Positions 16,582-26,078 of a stretch of DNA of 64,000 nucleotides are shown piece by piece. The stretch's first letter is position 1. Each line of letters opens with the position of its first letter. The DNA comes from Zoogloea sp016790385 (GTDB taxonomy: Bacteria; Pseudomonadota; Gammaproteobacteria; Burkholderiales; Rhodocyclaceae), in assembly GCF_041916735.1 (NCBI RefSeq), contig NZ_JAYRYY010000005.1. One strand, given 5' to 3'. The notes under the pieces are model-generated. The model was not told the DNA's origin and ran no database searches. It worked only from the letters and a program-made list of their open reading frames with translations. Both the position numbers and the translations under genes were made by a program.

Positions 16582-17694
16582 ATGAACGACATCCTCTTTC
16601 GCCCCTTTGTCCTCGGCGCCGTCACCCTGCCCAACCGCATAGTCATGCCTCCGCTGACCCGTGCCCGCGCCGCCCAGCCGGGCAACATCCCCAATGCCAT
16701 GAACGCCGCGTACTACGCCCAGCGCGCCAGCGCGGGCCTGATCATCGCCGAAGCCACCGACATTTCGCCGGATGCCAAGGGCTACTCCCTGACACCGGGC
16801 GTGCACAGCCCTGAGCAGATCGCCGGCTGGCGCCTGGTGACGGACGCAGTGCACGCGGCCGGCGGGCGGATCTTTCTGCAGATCTGGCATTGCGGGCGCA
16901 TGTCTCACCCGGACCTGCGCGATGGCGCGCAGACAGTGGGGCCTTCGGCCGTCAGCTTTCCAGGGCAGATCTGGCTCGCCGGCGCCGACGGCAAGGGCAG
17001 GATGGTCGATTGCCCGACGCCCCGAGCCCTGGCAATCGAGGAAATCGCCCCCATCGTGGCGAACTTTCGCCAGGCGGCGCTCAATGCCATTGATGCCGGT
17101 TTCGACGGGGTAGAGATTCATGCAGCCAACAGCTATCTCATTGACCAGTTCCTGCGCACCACCTCCAACCAGCGCACCGACCAGTACGGTGGCAAGCGGG
17201 AGAACCGGCTGCGCTTCCTGCTGGAAGTAACCGACGCGGTGTGTGAAGCCATTGGCCCCGCGCGAACCGGCGTGCGCCTGTCGCCGCGTAATCTGGCCCG
17301 CGGCATGGACTGCCCGGACAGCCTTCCGACCGCGCTGGAAGCCGCAGCCAAGCTGCATCAACGGGGGGTAGCCTACCTGCATTTCAACGAACCCGAGGAA
17401 AACCCGCCCAGTGCAGCCGCCGGGCAGTTCCGCCAGCAGCTCAGGGCGGTGTTTCCGGGCCCCGTGATCGTCGCCGGCGCCTACACGGCCGAACGCGCAA
17501 GTCGGGTACTGGCCAGCGGTGAAGCCGATCTGGTGGCCTTCGGGCGAGCCTTCATCGCCAACCCGGATCTCCCCACCCGTCTGCGCAACGGCGCCCCCCT
17601 CAACCCGCCGGATCCCGCCACCTTCTTTGGCGGCGACGCCCGAGGCTACCTCGATTACCCGGCCTGCCCCACCGAAGAGGTGCAGGAGGCCTGA
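16582..17694 (+). CDS. Old Yellow Enzyme-type NADH:flavin oxidoreductase
   Basis: 370 residues, one TIM barrel. Start MNDILFRPFVLGAVTLPNRIVMPPLTRARA is typical of the NemA/OYE group. Other hallmarks: LQIWHCGRMSHPDL, the substrate-anion-binding H-x-x-N in GVEIHAANSYLIDQFL with the following Tyr, TDQYGGKRENRLRFLLEV, and the phosphate-binding end LVAFGRAFIANPDLP. It binds FMN and reduces activated alkenes such as N-ethylmaleimide, enones or nitro compounds with NAD(P)H. The physiological substrate cannot be read from sequence. Divergent from a LysR regulator that likely induces it. Confidence 0.95.
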   Translation: MNDILFRPFVLGAVTLPNRIVMPPLTRARAAQPGNIPNAMNAAYYAQRASAGLIIAEATDISPDAKGYSLTPGVHSPEQIAGWRLVTDAVHAAGGRIFLQIWHCGRMSHPDLRDGAQTVGPSAVSFPGQIWLAGADGKGRMVDCPTPRALAIEEIAPIVANFRQAALNAIDAGFDGVEIHAANSYLIDQFLRTTSNQRTDQYGGKRENRLRFLLEVTDAVCEAIGPARTGVRLSPRNLARGMDCPDSLPTALEAAAKLHQRGVAYLHFNEPEENPPSAAAGQFRQQLRAVFPGPVIVAGAYTAERASRVLASGEADLVAFGRAFIANPDLPTRLRNGAPLNPPDPATFFGGDARGYLDYPACPTEEVQEA

Positions 17695-17906
17695 GCTTCA
17701 ACGGTGAGCGCAAGCCTGTGCCTGCCTGGCCCCTGATGGAGATCACACCTCCCGCCGCCCGCCCGCGGGTCACGATCCGCTGGGGGGCGAACACATCAAA
17801 GGGCAAAAACCCTTGGGACACGGGCGGCGTTCAGACCTGCGGCATTCGGGCAGGAACCCGGCTGTAACTGTAAACCTGATCGACGGGATCGTTCCGCAGG
17901 CGTTCC

Positions 17907-20900
17907 CTAGACGGGCGTGCCGCCGTCCCGCGAACGGCTGCGGAGCCAGCGCAGCAGGGTGGAATACAAGCGGTCCGGCTCCACCGGCTTGGACAGAAAA
18001 TCGTCCATGCCCACAGCCAGGCATTGGGCCCGGTCTTCAGCAAAGGCATTGGCGGTCATCGCGACGATGGGCAGGTTCCGTCCAGCCTCGAGGCGACGAA
18101 TCCGGCGGGTGGCCTCCAGGCCATCCATCTCGGGCATCTGCATGTCCATGAGGATCAGGTCGAAGGCCGAGGCGCTCACCATATCCACGGCCACCGCGCC
18201 ATTTCCCGCCACCGACACGTCGAGCCCCGCGTCCTGTAGAAAGAGCCGCCCCACCTCCTGGTTCACCGGCTCATCCTCAACCAGCAGAATATGGGCGCCG
18301 GCATGCTCGCTGCGCAGGATGGCCTCGGCGCCAACGGGGCGTCCCGAGGCAGGCTGAAGCGGTCGCACAGCCTCGCTCAGACCCAGCCAGGCGGTAAACC
18401 AGAAGGTGCTGCCCACCCCCGGGGTGCTTTCGGCTCCGGCCTCACCGCCCATCAGCTCCGCAAGGCGCCGGGTAATGACCAGTCCGAGCCCCGTCCCGCC
18501 ATACTTGCGGGTATTGGACGCATCGCCCTGTTCAAAGGCTCGAAAAAGCTTGGGCAAGGCCTCCGCTGGAACACCAATGCCGCTGTCGCTCACCTCCGCC
18601 CGAAGTAGCACTCGCGCCTTTTCCCGAGCCACCACGCTCACCGAAAGCGTGACCCCTCCAACTTCGGTGAACTTGACAGCATTGCTGGCAAGATTGAGCA
18701 AGGCCTGGGTCAGACGCGTGGCATCGCCACGCAGCATGCATGGCAGGGCCTCGCAGTTCACCACAAGGCGCAGACCCTTGGCGCTGGCCTTCTCCTGGAT
18801 CATTGAGGCGACATTGGTGACCAGACTTTCCAGGACGAAGCAGCCCTCCTCAAGGAGAAACTTCTCTGCCTCGATCTTGGACAGGTCGAGGATGTCGTTG
18901 ATCACCGCAAGAAGATGATGGGCGGCGGTATCGATCTTGCCCAACTGCTCGGCCTGACTGGGGCTGACCCCTTCCCGCTGCATGATGCGGGCCATGCCGA
19001 GCACGGCATTGAGGGGCGTGCGGATTTCATGGCTCATGTTGGCCAGGAAGGCACTCTTGGCCCGGCTGGCGCTCTCGGCCACCTCCTTGGCCTGGGCCAG
19101 CTCCCGGGTCCGGGCTTCGACCAGACTTTCCAGCTGGAGGCGGTGCAGCGCCAGCTCCTCTTCGTTGCGCTTCTGCTCGGTGATGTCCTGTTTGATGCCG
19201 AGGTAGTGGGAGACGCTGCCATCGGCGCGGCGTACCGGGGAAATGACGGCCGCTTCCACATAGATCTCCCCGGTCTTGCGCCGGTTGATCAGCTCGCCAC
19301 GCCATACGCTCCCTTGTTCGAGGGTGCTCCAAAGATCCCGGAACACTTCAGGAGGCGTCTCGCCGGAGTGCATTATCCGCGGGTTCTCGCCCTTGACTTC
19401 GTCCAGGGTGTAGCCGGAGGCCTCTTCGAAGGCCTTATTGACGTAGATGATGCGCGCGTCAAGATCCGTGAGCACGATGCTGCCAGGGCTCTGTTCCACG
19501 GCGGTCGAGAGCATGCGCAATTGCTCTTCAACCCGCTTGCGTTCGGTGATGTCCGAGAACAGGCAGGCAAACTGCCCAGGACGGGGAGAATAGTAGTGAT
19601 TCTCATAGTATCGCCCGGTGGCGGCCACGTAGCCTTCCAGGCTGGCGTGCTGCCCGGACAGCGCCGCCCCCACATGGGCCTTGAACCAGAAGTCTTCCAG
19701 GCCCGGAAACAGCTCGCGCACGGTATGGCCCACAACCTGCTCGCGACTGAGGCCCATGATGCGACTGTAGGCCGGATTGACGTCGACAAAGAACCAGTCC
19801 ACCGGCACTCCCGCTTCGTCAAAGATCAGCTCCGCCAGGAAGAAGCCCTCCTGCATTGAATCGAAGAGATCCCGAAAACGTGCGTCCGCCGCAAGCCGCT
19901 CGTCGAGGGCGCGTTTACGTTCGGTGATGTCGGTGGAGATGCCACACAGGGCATAGATGCTGCCGTCCTCGCGGCGCAGCGGCAGCTTGACTGAGAGATA
20001 GCTGCGCGACTCCCCGGTGCGGCGATCAACGTTGGTCTCCTCGATCTCGACCCGCTCCCCGTTTTCAATGATGCGCCGGTCATTGGCGCGCAGGATCAAG
20101 GCCGTGTCGCCGTCGAAATACTCCGCGTCCGTGGTACCGGCAAGCCCGTCCCGGCCGACTCCGAAGAGTTCCAACACCGCCCGGTTGGCGTAGGTGTAGC
20201 AATAGTCTTCATCCTTGATGTAGATGTAGGCACCCACGTTGTCGAGGATGGTCTCAAGCATGGCATCGCTTCGCCGGCGCAGGGCTTCAGCCTGCCGACG
20301 GGCGGTGATGTCGAGGACGATGCCGATGTAGCTGCCCACCCGGCCATCCTGACCGACCACGGGCTGCCCCCGACACATCAGCCAGCGCGGCCCCTCGCCT
20401 GCCGGCATGCACACCTGCCACTCGGCCTCGAATCCCACACCCTTGTCACGGGCGGCATTGATCGCAGCCTCGACCCTGTCCCGGTCATCGGGATGAATGG
20501 ATACCCGCCAAGCCTCATACGAAGGAAGGCACGAATTGGCGGGAATGCCATATAGATCCCAAAGTTCGTCAGACCAGTAGTTGTTGTTGGATTCAAGGAA
20601 CCACTCCCAGCAGCCGGCCTGGGCGGCGTCCAGAGCCAGACGCAGGCGCCTTTCACTGGCCCTGAGGAGTTCTTCCGCCAGGCTGCGCTCAGTCACATCA
20701 GAGACGGTGGCCAGCACATGGTTCACCCCATCCAGCTCCAGCGAGCCCAGGCTGATCTCGATGGCGATCTCGTCGCCGTCCTTGCAGCACCCGCGCAGAC
20801 TGCGCCGGGACATAAGGGCATGAGCCTGCTCGGGCGCCGTCCGGTAAAGCGCCCGTTGATGACCATGGACATCACGGCGGGCCTCGGACACCAGGATGTC

Positions 20901-23489
20901 CACCGACTGGCCGGTCAGCTCCCCGTGGGCATAGCCGAACATCCGCTCCAGGGCCGGATTGACCAGCACCATCTTTCCGGCGGGGTCGACCACCAGCAGG
21001 CCTTCCACGCTGGAATTCCAGACCTGCCGGAAGCGGGCCTCGCTGTCGGCCTGGGCGGCCTCGGCCCGATGCAGATCGGAAATATCGGTAAAGGTGAGGA
21101 CCGCCCCGGCACTCTCCCCCATCTCGTTGCGATAGGGGTCGATCTGCATCAGGTAATGAAAGCTGCGCTGGTGCACATGCTCCACCCGCGATTCGCCGCC
21201 GTTGACCACCGCGCTCACCCACTCGCGGAGCCGGGGCAGATCCAGGTAGCACGGAACGCCATAAAGAAACTGGCCAATGTCGTTGGGGAGCAACCCGAAG
21301 ATCCGGCTGGCCAGCGGATTGAAGCGAGTCACCCGACCATCCCTGTCCACCACCACCAGGCTGGTGCGGATGGAACTCTGGATGTTGCCGAGGGTTGCGT
21401 TGAGCTGGATGTACTCCAGCGACTTGACGCGCAATTCGTCGTTGAGCGTGGTCAGTTCTTCGTTGGATGCCTGCAGCTCCTCATTGGATGACTGCAGCTC
21501 TTCACTGGAGGACTGGATCTCTTCATTCAAGGATTGCAGTTCCTCGTTGGACACCTCCAGTTCTTCGATCACGGTCTGCAAATGGGCACGGGTGTCGGCC
21601 AGTTCCTGGCGCAGGCGGGCAATTTCGAGCAGCGCATCGGCGGGCAGCAGTCCGCCGTCCTCCACCTCGGGCAGGGAGGCCTTGACCGGACTCTCTTCAA
21701 AGCTGATCAGCACCGCTCCGGCGGTATCGTGGGGAGGCGCCAGCCGGCGCAGCACCGGGCGCACCCGCAGCGTCTCATCACCGATCCGGACCAGCACACG
21801 ACCGCCATGGAGTACATCGTCCTTATCCTGATGCATCCGGTAGCACAGGGCCTTCACCTCTCCCCGCAACTCCGGCAGACAAAGGGAAAACACCGAAAAA
21901 TCAGCGCTGGCCACCGGCAGGGAAAAGTAGCGTCGGCTGGCCCCGAAGAAATGCAAGGGCGCAAACGATCCATCCACCAGCACCCCCGGCGGACCGTAAG
22001 CCTCCAGCATCAGGCTGCGGCTGTGCTCGACCAGGCCTTGAGCGGGATCGGTCTGGACGGCTTGCGGCACAGCCGACCGAGGCATGCGATCGGCCGGCCC
22101 AAGGCGGGGCGTGCGGGCCATGCGCGCACCGGCGGCCGCACGTCGCCGAAAGAGTCGCGCGGCCGGATCAATGGCCTCGAACAGCCCGTTGGTGGCCCCT
22201 ACAGATTCGGACTGGCCCAGCAACAGCAGGCCACCGGGATTGATCGCAAAGTGGAAAGTCCGGATCAGTTCGGCTTGCTGGGCCGGCTTGAAGTAAATCA
22301 GGATGTTGCGGCAGCTGATCAGATCCATCCGGATGAACGGAGGATGCCCGGTGAGATCATGGGCAGAGAACACGCACAGTTCCCGCAGGGTCTTGGATAC
22401 CCGCCACCCATTGCCCTCGGGACAGAACCAGCGGTTGCGGCGTTCCGGATCAAGGCCGGCAAGATCGGCCACCGAATAGATGCCTGTCCGGGCGAAGGCA
22501 AGGGCTTCCTGGTCGATGTCCGAGGCAAATACCCGTAACTCCCGCTGGGCAAGGCGATCGCCCAAAATCTCGGCAAGCAGAATGGCGATGGAATACGCTT
22601 CCTCACCGGTGGCACACGCCGGTACCCAGACCCGAAGGGCGTCCCCGGGGCGCTTGGCGGCCATGAGGGTACGCAGGCTGCGCCCCAGCGCGTCGAAAAC
22701 CGCGCCATCACGAAAGAAGGACGATACGGAAATCAGGAAACTGTGCTGAAGCAGGCCCAGTTCGGAGGGGTCGACCTCGGCATGGGCGAGGTAGTCCTCC
22801 AAACGGTGAAAACCCAGGCCGCGGCTACGCCTGAGGGTCTGGCGCCGCAGGGTGCTCTCCTTGTAAAGACTCAGATCCACACCGGTTTCCCGGGAGGTCA
22901 GCGTCATCAGGGCGCGAAAGGCCCGCTCTTCCGCTTCGGAGCGTTCTTCCGCCGCACGGCCCAACCGGGCGCCCGCATCGCTGAGCCAAGCGGTCAATTC
23001 CGCGGGCACGGCCTCCCCCTCCAGATACACCACCGTGCCGCCGGCCGCGCGAACGGCGGCCACGCCTGAGGTTTCGCCACCACCGGCCGACGCCGGCAGC
23101 ACCACAATAGCTGCATCACCCAACGTGGTGGCGACGGATTCGAGCAGCCGATCGAGGCACTCCGCCCGCCCTTCAGCCCGGCCCGCCTGCGCCACACCCA
23201 AGCCATGCCCGAGGGCCAGCAGAGCGTGGCCTGGCGGGCAGACATGCAGCATACCCGCCGCAGGGATATCGCCGTCGACGGCCAGACTCACCGGAAGACC
23301 GCACTCGGCACTGAGTTCATCGACCGGCAGCGGATCGGCAAGCAAAAAGGCCGCAACCCATTGCGGCCCGATGTGCTGGAGCAAGCCCCGCACCTGCCAT
23401 GGCGTGCCCTCAAAGCCCCCCAATACCACCACGAAGGGCCATTTGCCGGCTTCCGGCCCATCAGTGCCCGCTGTTCCCGTTGCCGTCAT
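17907..23489 (-). CDS. Giant hybrid: degenerate CheB - CheR - six PAS - histidine kinase - receiver
   Basis: 1860 residues. About 15-180 resemble a CheB methylesterase but the GASAGG nucleophile loop reads LGGFEGTP, the catalytic His motif is absent (FLLADPLP) and the last Asp motif reads ASAGGGETSG, so it is probably inactive. About 190-455 are a CheR methyltransferase with intact SAM motifs (WVPACATGEEAYSIA, SCRNILIYF). About 625-690 is a coiled coil of repeated SNEELQS/SSEELQ units. Six PAS domains follow, at roughly 705-830, 835-950, 960-1075, 1085-1205, 1210-1325 and 1330-1450. HisKA has His1487 in MSHEIRTPLN, then a HATPase with DSGIGVPAE and GGTGLGLVI. The C-terminal receiver (about 1735-1850) has Asp1782 in LMDMQMPEMDG. 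There is no membrane segment, so it senses cytoplasmic signals. No output regulator is adjacent. Confidence 0.95.
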   Translation of the reverse strand: MTATGTAGTDGPEAGKWPFVVVLGGFEGTPWQVRGLLQHIGPQWVAAFLLADPLPVDELSAECGLPVSLAVDGDIPAAGMLHVCPPGHALLALGHGLGVAQAGRAEGRAECLDRLLESVATTLGDAAIVVLPASAGGGETSGVAAVRAAGGTVVYLEGEAVPAELTAWLSDAGARLGRAAEERSEAEERAFRALMTLTSRETGVDLSLYKESTLRRQTLRRSRGLGFHRLEDYLAHAEVDPSELGLLQHSFLISVSSFFRDGAVFDALGRSLRTLMAAKRPGDALRVWVPACATGEEAYSIAILLAEILGDRLAQRELRVFASDIDQEALAFARTGIYSVADLAGLDPERRNRWFCPEGNGWRVSKTLRELCVFSAHDLTGHPPFIRMDLISCRNILIYFKPAQQAELIRTFHFAINPGGLLLLGQSESVGATNGLFEAIDPAARLFRRRAAAGARMARTPRLGPADRMPRSAVPQAVQTDPAQGLVEHSRSLMLEAYGPPGVLVDGSFAPLHFFGASRRYFSLPVASADFSVFSLCLPELRGEVKALCYRMHQDKDDVLHGGRVLVRIGDETLRVRPVLRRLAPPHDTAGAVLISFEESPVKASLPEVEDGGLLPADALLEIARLRQELADTRAHLQTVIEELEVSNEELQSLNEEIQSSSEELQSSNEELQASNEELTTLNDELRVKSLEYIQLNATLGNIQSSIRTSLVVVDRDGRVTRFNPLASRIFGLLPNDIGQFLYGVPCYLDLPRLREWVSAVVNGGESRVEHVHQRSFHYLMQIDPYRNEMGESAGAVLTFTDISDLHRAEAAQADSEARFRQVWNSSVEGLLVVDPAGKMVLVNPALERMFGYAHGELTGQSVDILVSEARRDVHGHQRALYRTAPEQAHALMSRRSLRGCCKDGDEIAIEISLGSLELDGVNHVLATVSDVTERSLAEELLRASERRLRLALDAAQAGCWEWFLESNNNYWSDELWDLYGIPANSCLPSYEAWRVSIHPDDRDRVEAAINAARDKGVGFEAEWQVCMPAGEGPRWLMCRGQPVVGQDGRVGSYIGIVLDITARRQAEALRRRSDAMLETILDNVGAYIYIKDEDYCYTYANRAVLELFGVGRDGLAGTTDAEYFDGDTALILRANDRRIIENGERVEIEETNVDRRTGESRSYLSVKLPLRREDGSIYALCGISTDITERKRALDERLAADARFRDLFDSMQEGFFLAELIFDEAGVPVDWFFVDVNPAYSRIMGLSREQVVGHTVRELFPGLEDFWFKAHVGAALSGQHASLEGYVAATGRYYENHYYSPRPGQFACLFSDITERKRVEEQLRMLSTAVEQSPGSIVLTDLDARIIYVNKAFEEASGYTLDEVKGENPRIMHSGETPPEVFRDLWSTLEQGSVWRGELINRRKTGEIYVEAAVISPVRRADGSVSHYLGIKQDITEQKRNEEELALHRLQLESLVEARTRELAQAKEVAESASRAKSAFLANMSHEIRTPLNAVLGMARIMQREGVSPSQAEQLGKIDTAAHHLLAVINDILDLSKIEAEKFLLEEGCFVLESLVTNVASMIQEKASAKGLRLVVNCEALPCMLRGDATRLTQALLNLASNAVKFTEVGGVTLSVSVVAREKARVLLRAEVSDSGIGVPAEALPKLFRAFEQGDASNTRKYGGTGLGLVITRRLAELMGGEAGAESTPGVGSTFWFTAWLGLSEAVRPLQPASGRPVGAEAILRSEHAGAHILLVEDEPVNQEVGRLFLQDAGLDVSVAGNGAVAVDMVSASAFDLILMDMQMPEMDGLEATRRIRRLEAGRNLPIVAMTANAFAEDRAQCLAVGMDDFLSKPVEPDRLYSTLLRWLRSRSRDGGTPV

Positions 23490-23659
23490 GGAGTCTTATC
23501 CGTCGCCTGTCGCAGGAAGCTGTTGCGCGATGGTATGCCGAAGCGGCGCGGTTTTCCAACGCGCTGAACCAGGTTGGGATCAGGGGCGTGTTACGCCCCT
23601 TGCGAAACCTTCCCGGACGTTCCATGATGAGCATATAAACCCTATACGGAGACACCGAA

Positions 23660-23791
23660 ATGATTCGCTCCCTTTTCCTGCTGCTCGCCCTCGCCCTCGG
23701 CTTTGCCACCAGCGCCCAGGCCTGCGGGGACAACGCCAAGCACACCAAACCCGACATGAGCAAACCGGCAGCCCCCAAGACGGGCACCTGA
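23660..23791 (+). CDS. 43-residue exported microprotein
   Basis: A short gene: MIRSLFLLLALALGFATSAQA is a clear signal peptide with cleavage after AQA, leaving about 22 residues (CGDNAKHTKPDMSKPAAPKTGT). A GGAG lies about 9 bases before the ATG and an intrinsic terminator follows 14 bases after the stop, so it is a complete transcription unit. The Cys right after the cut site is not in a lipobox (AQAC lacks a Leu at -3). The mature peptide is hydrophilic, Lys/Pro-rich. Function unknown. Confidence 0.65.
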   Translation: MIRSLFLLLALALGFATSAQACGDNAKHTKPDMSKPAAPKTGT

Positions 23792-23805
23792 CCGGACGAA
23801 ACAGC

Positions 23806-23830
23806 AAGGGCGCCTGCGAGCGCCTTTTTT
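23806..23830 (+). terminator. Intrinsic terminator after microprotein
   Basis: Stem GGCGC/GCGCC (23809-23813 with 23820-23824), extended by A-T pairs and one G-U pair, then six T. Confidence 0.8.
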
Positions 23831-23927
23831 GCCGGTGGGCCGTGCCCGTGCAGGAATCGGGCCTTCCGTCCCCGCCGGACTTTACGATTTCAACGCATCG
23901 GCCATCAAACCCATAAAGGAGACTCCT

Positions 23928-24362
23928 ATGCCCAACAGAACCCTGCGTCAAGTCGTGGAAGGTCAGACCGTCATTTCCAGCCTTGCTGATGCCTCCGTCC
24001 GTGCGGCGGCCGTTACAATGGCCAACAGCAAGGTCGGAGCCATCATGGTGGTGGATGGAAAGGGACAGCTCACCGGGCTGTTCACCGAACGCGACGTGCT
24101 CAACCGGGTCGTGGCGAAAGGGCTGGACCCGGACGCCACCCCCCTTTCGGCGGTGATGACCAGCGCCTTGCAGACTGCCACGCCCGACAAGCCGCTCGCC
24201 CACGCGCTCCACATGATGTTTGAAGGTGGTTTCCGTCATGTGCCGGTGGTGGAGAACGGCAAGCCCGTCGGGATGGTATCGGCCCGCAACGCCCTCGGTC
24301 TGGAGATTTGCCAGTTTGAAAAGGAACTGAAGGATCGCGACCATATCGCCGAGATTCTCTAA
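23928..24362 (+). CDS. CBS-pair domain protein
   Basis: 144 residues from the ATG at 23928, chosen for the AAAGGAG just upstream; the open frame extends further 5' but that part looks random. Two CBS motifs fill the protein: VRAAAVTMANSKVGAIMVVDGKGQLTGLFTERDVLNRVV and PLAHALHMMFEGGFRHVPVVENGKPVGMVSARNAL. Such stand-alone CBS pairs bind adenine nucleotides and act as energy sensors on partner proteins. It has its own terminator and no obvious partner nearby. Confidence 0.9.
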   Translation: MPNRTLRQVVEGQTVISSLADASVRAAAVTMANSKVGAIMVVDGKGQLTGLFTERDVLNRVVAKGLDPDATPLSAVMTSALQTATPDKPLAHALHMMFEGGFRHVPVVENGKPVGMVSARNALGLEICQFEKELKDRDHIAEIL

Positions 24363-24385
24363 GCACACTTTCAGTCCCAATCCCT

Positions 24386-24411
24386 GCAAGGGCCCCCTCC
24401 GGGGCCCTTGC
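24386..24411 (+). terminator. Terminator after CBS gene
   Basis: A perfect 11-bp stem (24386-24396 with 24401-24411) with CTCC loop, followed by GCCATTTTG, a short T-rich stretch. Confidence 0.65.
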
Positions 24412-24495
24412 GCCATTTTGCCACCGGGCGGGAGTGCCTGCGCCTGGCGGAAATCGCCTAAGATGACGCTTTACCCTCACGAAAGCGTCAAGCCC

Positions 24496-25095
24496 ATGTT
24501 TTCCGGAATCGTTGCTGCCACCGGCCGCATCCTGAGCGTATCCCCCCTCGAAGAAGGCGTGCGCCTGACGGTGGACGTCGGCAGCCTGGACCTGGACGAT
24601 GTGCAGTTGGGCGACAGCATCGCCAACAGCGGCGTGTGCCTCACGGTGATTGCCCGGGAGGGCAATACCGTCCAGTTCGACGTCTCCCGCGAGACCCTCA
24701 ATTGCACCGTCGGTCTCGATGCCCCTGGCGAGGTGAACCTCGAGAAAGCGCTCCGGCTGGCAGACCGCCTGGGCGGCCATCTGGTTACCGGTCATGTGGA
24801 TGGCCTTGGCGAAGTGCTCCGCTTCGCCCCGGTCGGCGAGAGCCACGAACTGGTGATCCGCGCGCCGGCAGCCCTCGCCGGCTACATCGCGCGAAAGGGA
24901 TCGATCACGGTGGATGGTGTCAGCCTGACGGTCAATCAGGTCGATGGCTGCGACTTTTCCATCAACCTGATTCCCCACACGGTGCAGGTAACCACCCTGC
25001 GCCGCCTGACCACCGGCAGCAAGGTCAACCTGGAAATCGACCTGATAGCCCGCTACTGCGAGCGCCTGCTCAGCATGGACCGCAGCACGAGTTGA
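24496..25095 (+). CDS. ribE: Riboflavin synthase alpha chain
   Basis: 199 residues from the ATG at 24496 (MFSGIVAATGRI), the invariant family start. Two lumazine-binding repeats: residues 1-96 (LGDSIANSGVCLTVIAREG, FDVSRETLNCT) and 97-199 (LGGHLVTGHVDGLGEV, YIARKGSITVDGVSLTVNQV, INLIPHT). It dismutates two 6,7-dimethyl-8-ribityllumazine to riboflavin and its precursor. In relatives it leads into ribBA and ribH. Here a reversed PEP-CTERM gene separates them, ending only 6 bases from the ribE stop. No FMN riboswitch is seen upstream. Confidence 0.97.
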   Translation: MFSGIVAATGRILSVSPLEEGVRLTVDVGSLDLDDVQLGDSIANSGVCLTVIAREGNTVQFDVSRETLNCTVGLDAPGEVNLEKALRLADRLGGHLVTGHVDGLGEVLRFAPVGESHELVIRAPAALAGYIARKGSITVDGVSLTVNQVDGCDFSINLIPHTVQVTTLRRLTTGSKVNLEIDLIARYCERLLSMDRSTS

Positions 25096-25101
25096 GCGGA
25101 A

Positions 25102-25977
25102 TCAGCCGCATTTGCGGCGACTGAGTCCGCCCATCAGGCCCAGGCCCACCAGCGCCAGGGCCGATGAAGCGGGCTCGGGCACCGTGCTAGTGGGCGGCGT
25201 GGCTGCATCGGGAAAGCGGGCCTGTTCCAGGCCGGAGAAGTCGAAGGCCAGCGCCGAGTCGAAGATTTCATCGCCCCAGTTGACGACGCCAAACTCCAGA
25301 ACGAAGTTGCCGGCGCCGGTAAAGGTGTAGTCGGAGTGGATCCAGCCCGACGGGCCGCAGGTGTTCGCGGCATCCCAGCAGAAGCCGCTGGACACCCCCA
25401 ACGGATCCCACACGGTGCTCGACACATTGAAGCCGATCGACGCGCCGTCATTGAGCACGGCATCAAGCTCATCCGGCAGGCTGCTGTCCTGCTGGCGCTT
25501 CAGCACATCCCCCGGCACCACATTGCCCCGCGCCGAGTTGGTGCTGCGGGCGGTAAACAGCCATGCCGCAGTGGTATTCGTCCCGGCCTTCACCAGCCGC
25601 GCCCAGGCGTAATCGTCGTAGCCGCGGCCGTCGGTGGAAATGTAGTTGAAGTTCAGGGACAGGCTGTCGTTGGCCTGGGCGCTGAAGACGCTGGAGACCA
25701 CCTTGGAACCATTGTTCGCGGCTTCATTGCCCTTGCCATCGGTCTTGAGCAGCAGCGGCGAGACGCCGGAAACACCACCGGCTGTGGAAACATAGCCGAA
25801 ACGGGCGTTCCCGGTTGGTGAGGTGGTGACGGTGCTGTCACCGGCGATCAGGCCGGTGGCGCCGGTTGCAGTCCAGGTCGTGCCGTCGAGGGACAGCACG
25901 GCCGCCTGGCCGACCGGTGCAAGCACCATGGCGACAAGGCCCAACGTTAGCTGCGCTGAAGAAGACCGGAATTTCAT
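25102..25977 (-). CDS. PEP-CTERM sorting-signal exported protein
   Basis: 291 residues from the ATG at 25977, which has GAGGGGA upstream. A signal peptide (1-26, ends GQAA) precedes a beta-rich extracellular domain with many Asn, Ser and Gly (DSLSLNFNYISTDGRGYDDYAWARLVKAG). The C-terminus is the exosortase tripartite signal: VPEP motif, hydrophobic helix (SSALALVGLGLMGGL) and basic end (SRRKCG). Such proteins are exported, processed by an exosortase (EpsH/XrtA) and usually linked to exopolysaccharide or floc matrix. The domain looks like the NF038129-type PEP-CTERM proteins, though I cannot confirm that. The gene is inserted in the riboflavin cluster and has its own sigma-54 promoter. Confidence 0.93.
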   Translation of the reverse strand: MKFRSSSAQLTLGLVAMVLAPVGQAAVLSLDGTTWTATGATGLIAGDSTVTTSPTGNARFGYVSTAGGVSGVSPLLLKTDGKGNEAANNGSKVVSSVFSAQANDSLSLNFNYISTDGRGYDDYAWARLVKAGTNTTAAWLFTARSTNSARGNVVPGDVLKRQQDSSLPDELDAVLNDGASIGFNVSSTVWDPLGVSSGFCWDAANTCGPSGWIHSDYTFTGAGNFVLEFGVVNWGDEIFDSALAFDFSGLEQARFPDAATPPTSTVPEPASSALALVGLGLMGGLSRRKCG

Positions 25978-26078
25978 TGTGTTTCCCCTCTCTTGTTGTT
26001 TAGTCCGTCGCGACATTTCCGTGCAGTGCAGCTTGAACGGGGGGCACACCCCTGCGGCTCCATTGCTCGAGGACAAGC

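Noticed and set aside
17800..17820. AAGGG...CCCTT hairpin after the Old Yellow Enzyme gene
   Set aside because: Only a 5-bp stem without a T-run; too weak to call a terminator.
21420..21560. Repetitive SNEELQ-type DNA in the hybrid kinase gene as a possible DNA repeat element
   Set aside because: It is explained by the coiled-coil coding repeats of the CheR-PAS linker, common in this protein family.
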